A stretch of 8,088 bases of DNA from Desulfobacteraceae bacterium. GTDB lineage: Bacteria; Desulfobacterota; Syntrophobacteria; BM002. The stretch lies in assembly GCA_002899795.1 (NCBI GenBank), contig PPDG01000096.1, positions 1 to 8,088 on the forward strand. The letters are read 5' to 3'. A program made the position numbers and the translations under genes. Under the pieces are notes generated by a model. The model was not told where the DNA came from, made no database searches, and saw only the letters and a list, made by a program, of their open reading frames with translations. Below are positions 5,558 to 8,088 of this stretch, in pieces (the stretch's first letter is position 1; every line of letters starts with the position of its first letter).

Positions 5558-6742
5558 TCAGGCTTGAATCAGTATGGCCCGGGAGTATGATTTAATCTCA
5601 TATTCTGGTCCGGGGTTGAACACCGGCAGATTGCCTCGCAGCTCTTTTACTGACTGGAGATTGGATACCAGCCGGGAGATGTCCGGGGTCTTCTGGGCCT
5701 CCTGGAGTGCTTCTCGCTTGCGCTGGAAAATGTTGCCGGTATTTTCCAATATGCCGATGAGGATGGTGTTTTCAGTCTCCGTGAAATATTTGCTGAGATT
5801 GTCAAAGCTATCCCCCACGAACCGGGTCGGGAAGTTTTTGGTGACGAGCCGACTACCTTCCACATCAAGGAGGTCTTGTATGATGTGGGCAATGCCAGAA
5901 GCCGCCGTGGCATTGGCCAGGAGAATCCGATTGTATTCTCGGCTCAAGACAATCTCATCGCAATGGACATTTTCCAAATAGCGCTTGAATTTTGAATCAA
6001 TCAGTTCCACGCAGGTGTATATATCCTTGGATATTGTTTTGATGGTCAGAACGCTCATGACAGTGCGCGCATCCACTTCCTGATCGGACGCCTGGGTGCT
6101 GTTGTCTGCGAGGACAAGCACTTTGGCGGCTTGCTTGATATTGGCGCGGAGCAGGACATTCTCCTCCACATAGTCACCCCGGACAAAGCGAATGTTATGG
6201 AGGCTCGGCCGGGAGCGCAAATTCTCCACTTCCGCCGGTTCCACCATACTCACCACAACAATGTCCTCATCGGAAAGATCTGGGTTAACCCTGAGTATGT
6301 CCTCAAGCACCGAGACCATCTCATTTTTCCAACCACAGATAACAAAATGCTTTTTTATTTTTTTTTGATCGCCCAAGCCGCTCCCCTCCTTGATCTTCCA
6401 TTCCACGAGCCAGGATGCGATCCTACCGGTGACCATGCCCAAAAGCCCAATGCCAAATAACATGACCAAAATGGCAACAAATCGTCCGCCGGTGGTCAAA
6501 GGAACCTTATCACCGTAGCCAACGGTGGCGGCAGTGACAAGGGTCCACCAGACTGCGTCCCACAGGCTATGAAAACTCTGGTTGGCAGGGTATTCAAAGA
6601 GCAGCACCCCCAGGGAACTCAGTAAAAAAACAAGCAAAATGGCACCGAGCACCGGGAAAGTACGACTCTTTATCAGCCATCTCAGAATAAGACCGAACCG
6701 TTTTCTCCTGTGGACAGCAGGTCTATGGAGTTGTTCTCGCAT
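5558..6742 (-). CDS. Two-TM potassium channel with C-terminal RCK (TrkA-N/TrkA-C) domain
   Basis: This is a membrane K+ channel subunit of 394 aa. From the ATG: a basic N-terminus, TM1 (about 27-49), a pore helix and the selectivity filter TVGYGD (73-78), TM2 (about 88-111), then a cytoplasmic RCK domain starting at HFVICGW (132-138). A RCK-C-like lobe ends near the C-terminus. The CGW form instead of GxGxxG resembles MthK-type RCK domains, so NAD(H) is not the assured ligand. There is no S1-S4 voltage sensor. ATG 6742 is preferred because GAGGTG (6752-6757) lies 9 bases upstream; an in-frame GTG at 6754 is the alternative. The gene sits between an AI-2E-family gene (about 110 bases upstream) and a cNMP-binding protein gene. 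Odd features at the pore/RCK junction are an A9-T-A6 run (6351-6366) and an internal ribosome site followed by TTG (6374-6391). Confidence 0.92.
   Translation of the reverse strand: MREQLHRPAVHRRKRFGLILRWLIKSRTFPVLGAILLVFLLSSLGVLLFEYPANQSFHSLWDAVWWTLVTAATVGYGDKVPLTTGGRFVAILVMLFGIGLLGMVTGRIASWLVEWKIKEGSGLGDQKKIKKHFVICGWKNEMVSVLEDILRVNPDLSDEDIVVVSMVEPAEVENLRSRPSLHNIRFVRGDYVEENVLLRANIKQAAKVLVLADNSTQASDQEVDARTVMSVLTIKTISKDIYTCVELIDSKFKRYLENVHCDEIVLSREYNRILLANATAASGIAHIIQDLLDVEGSRLVTKNFPTRFVGDSFDNLSKYFTETENTILIGILENTGNIFQRKREALQEAQKTPDISRLVSNLQSVKELRGNLPVFNPGPEYEIKSYSRAILIQA
6374..6391 (-). promoter_or_regulatory. Candidate internal ribosome-binding site and TTG start for an RCK-only product
   Basis: Within the channel gene, AAGGAGGGG (6391 down to 6383) is followed six bases later by an in-frame TTG (6376-6374). 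The new start would be nine residues before the first RCK strand (HFVIC). MthK, a homologous channel, makes a soluble RCK product from an internal Met at the corresponding junction. The sequence site is clear; its use is inference. Confidence 0.4.
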
Positions 6743-6778
6743 GTGCCGATTCACCTCATGCCAGCCGCAGCCAACGAT

Positions 6779-6807
6779 ACTCTACACGCGATTCCAAGGC
6801 TGATCAA
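6779..6807 (-). promoter_or_regulatory. Weak candidate promoter for the K+ channel gene
   Basis: Read on the minus strand, TTGATC (6807-6802) and TAGAGT (6784-6779) are separated by 17 bases, each matching consensus at 4 of 6 positions. Transcription would start about 30 bases before ATG 6742. No terminator separates this gene from the one upstream, so co-transcription is equally possible. Confidence 0.28.
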
Positions 6808-6853
6808 GCTCAAAATGTATTGCGATAATGATAGGTTATAACATCTCCCCGTC

Positions 6854-7939
6854 TCACTCCTCGGCCAGCATCTCACTATATTCATGCTCATAGAGATAAA
6901 GAAGGATGGCAGCTACCCCAAGGATGAGCGGTCCGTAAAGTATCCCCACAATTCCAAAAAAATTGATTCCACCAAGAATTGCAAAGAAGAGATAGATAGA
7001 CGAAATACCTCCATCCCCTTTCATCAGAAAAGGTCGGAGAAAATTGTCGATGGAGCCTACAACTAACATACTCCAAATGACAAGAAATAGTGCTTTGCCC
7101 CAGCTCTGTACCAGCACTAGATAAACAACCGCTGGAACCCAGATGACGGCTGTACCCACAACCGGAATTAGAGAGGTGAAAGCCATCGTGGTTCCCCAGA
7201 AGAGTGGAGAGATGCCGGCAATCCACAAGCCGATGCCCCCGGCAAACCCTTGGGCTACAGCAGTGGCACCGTTTGCCATCACCACTGAACGGCTGAGATC
7301 ACGGACTCGGTCTATCAGTCTTTCTTCCTGCTCTTTTGACAGCGGTGACAGACCTTTGAGCTTCTCAAGAATCGCCTGCCCGTCCCGAATAAAATAAAAG
7401 ACCAAAAGGATCAGAAGCAAACACTGAACCACAAGCCCAGTTACGTTCCCCAAAAAATCCTTGCCCCAGGAAAGGATTCGTTGTCCCAGTCCGGCACTGG
7501 CATCCAGAATGATTTTGCGCACATTCAGGTCCTCGAGTCCCAGTCTGGCAAACTGACGGTTGATCATGCTGCGGAGCGGCTGGACCCACTCCCAGGATAG
7601 CATCTTCTCGATGTTTCCCTCTTGCAGCCAGGTGTTGACCTGCCCAAACGAGTCGACCCCTTGGTTAACCAGTACTGTGGAGAAACCCACCAGTGGAACA
7701 ACTACGATCACCACCAGCATTGCTGTGGTAAGGAACGCAGCCAGGTTCTTCCTGTCTTTACACCGCTGCAGAACTCGTTTGTGGAAACGTTGGCAGACTG
7801 AGGTGAGTACTATAGCAAAAACAACCGTACCCAAATATGGCTTGAAGAGGAGATAGGTTAGATAAAGAAGCAAGAAAAGAAGCGCTAAGAGAAATAGTCT
7901 TCTCGCTCTTGTTTTCTCAATTAATTGATTTTTCTCCAC
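6854..7939 (-). CDS. AI-2E / PerM-family (UPF0118) membrane transporter
   Basis: This 361-aa polytopic inner-membrane protein has the usual family length. Predicted membrane segments begin with a hydrophobic pair (about 14-46) and a third at 68-91. A soluble-looking middle part (about 92-160) follows, then several C-terminal segments (163-185, 224-243, 250-275, 282-297, 313-350). Family signatures are SLIPVVGTAVIWVPA (256-270) and SIDNFLRP (296-303). Members export AI-2 (TqsA), act as Na+/H+ antiporters in some species, or are uncharacterised; substrate cannot be told here. GTG 7939 is chosen as start because GGGGGGAG ends five bases before it; an in-frame GTG at 7984 has no visible ribosome site and would add 15 Pro-rich residues. 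It is first of three minus-strand genes; the next starts about 110 bases later. Confidence 0.9.
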   Translation of the reverse strand: MEKNQLIEKTRARRLFLLALLFLLLYLTYLLFKPYLGTVVFAIVLTSVCQRFHKRVLQRCKDRKNLAAFLTTAMLVVIVVVPLVGFSTVLVNQGVDSFGQVNTWLQEGNIEKMLSWEWVQPLRSMINRQFARLGLEDLNVRKIILDASAGLGQRILSWGKDFLGNVTGLVVQCLLLILLVFYFIRDGQAILEKLKGLSPLSKEQEERLIDRVRDLSRSVVMANGATAVAQGFAGGIGLWIAGISPLFWGTTMAFTSLIPVVGTAVIWVPAVVYLVLVQSWGKALFLVIWSMLVVGSIDNFLRPFLMKGDGGISSIYLFFAILGGINFFGIVGILYGPLILGVAAILLYLYEHEYSEMLAEE

Positions 7940-8088
7940 AGTGACTCCCCCCCTGCTCGACGGCTGGGGTTCTGGATATTTCACATTCTAGAGTGTAGAT
8001 TGCGGAATTCTATAATTTCATCTTGTCTCAATCTGAAATTCACAGTTGCCAGAGCTTCACTACCCTAATTTTTCCTTAACCCGGAAGG
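7940..8088. other. Upstream region of the AI-2E-family gene
   Basis: No convincing ORF is seen on either strand. On the minus strand a weak promoter candidate is TTCAGA (8037-8032) and TATAGA (8014-8009), 17 bases apart, each 4 of 6 to consensus. Near its expected start site lies an imperfect palindrome centred on TCTAGA (7983-7996) that could be an operator. The last bases to 8088 show nothing I can name. Confidence 0.3.

Overview
The window reads as a bacterial chromosome segment of moderate GC content. The GltD-ferredoxin-molybdopterin fusion, the leuA type and short low-complexity intergenic repeats suggest an anaerobe of the Desulfobacterota (sulfate-reducer or syntroph) type. This is inferred from gene style only; no rRNA or marker gene is present.

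Layout: (1) bases 1-2701, plus strand: the 3' part of a large redox protein that joins a GltD-like flavin domain, two ferredoxin clusters and a formate-dehydrogenase-like MopB domain. Its start lies outside the window. Several catalytic positions of formate dehydrogenase are changed and the usual C-terminal domain is missing. (2) 2702-3317: a gene-poor but information-rich leader. It holds a REP/REPIN-like inverted pair (2712-2787), a promoter-like site (2820-2848), a 34-codon leader peptide with 12 Leu codons (2880-2984), a competing antiterminator/terminator pair (2961-3043), two heptanucleotide arrays, and two doubtful small ORFs. (3) 3318-4832: leuA, 2-isopropylmalate synthase, closed by a strong terminator at 4841-4875. 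(4) 4901-7939, all minus strand and convergent with leuA: in transcription order an AI-2E/PerM-family membrane protein, a two-TM K+ channel with a C-terminal RCK domain, and a stand-alone cyclic-nucleotide-binding domain protein. (5) 7940-8088: upstream region of the AI-2E gene.

The most informative system is the leuA leader. Leu codons, antiterminator and terminator are arranged as in classical ribosome-mediated transcription attenuation, so leucine would control its own first committed enzyme both by attenuation and, through the enzyme's LeuA dimer domain, by feedback inhibition. Second is the pore/RCK junction of the K+ channel gene, where an in-frame Shine-Dalgarno plus TTG and an A9-T-A6 run could give separate RCK-only and pore-only products. 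Third is the gap upstream of the cNMP-binding gene, where ATG recurs exactly every 7 bases on the minus strand up to the start codon, facing a second, opposed 7-base array.
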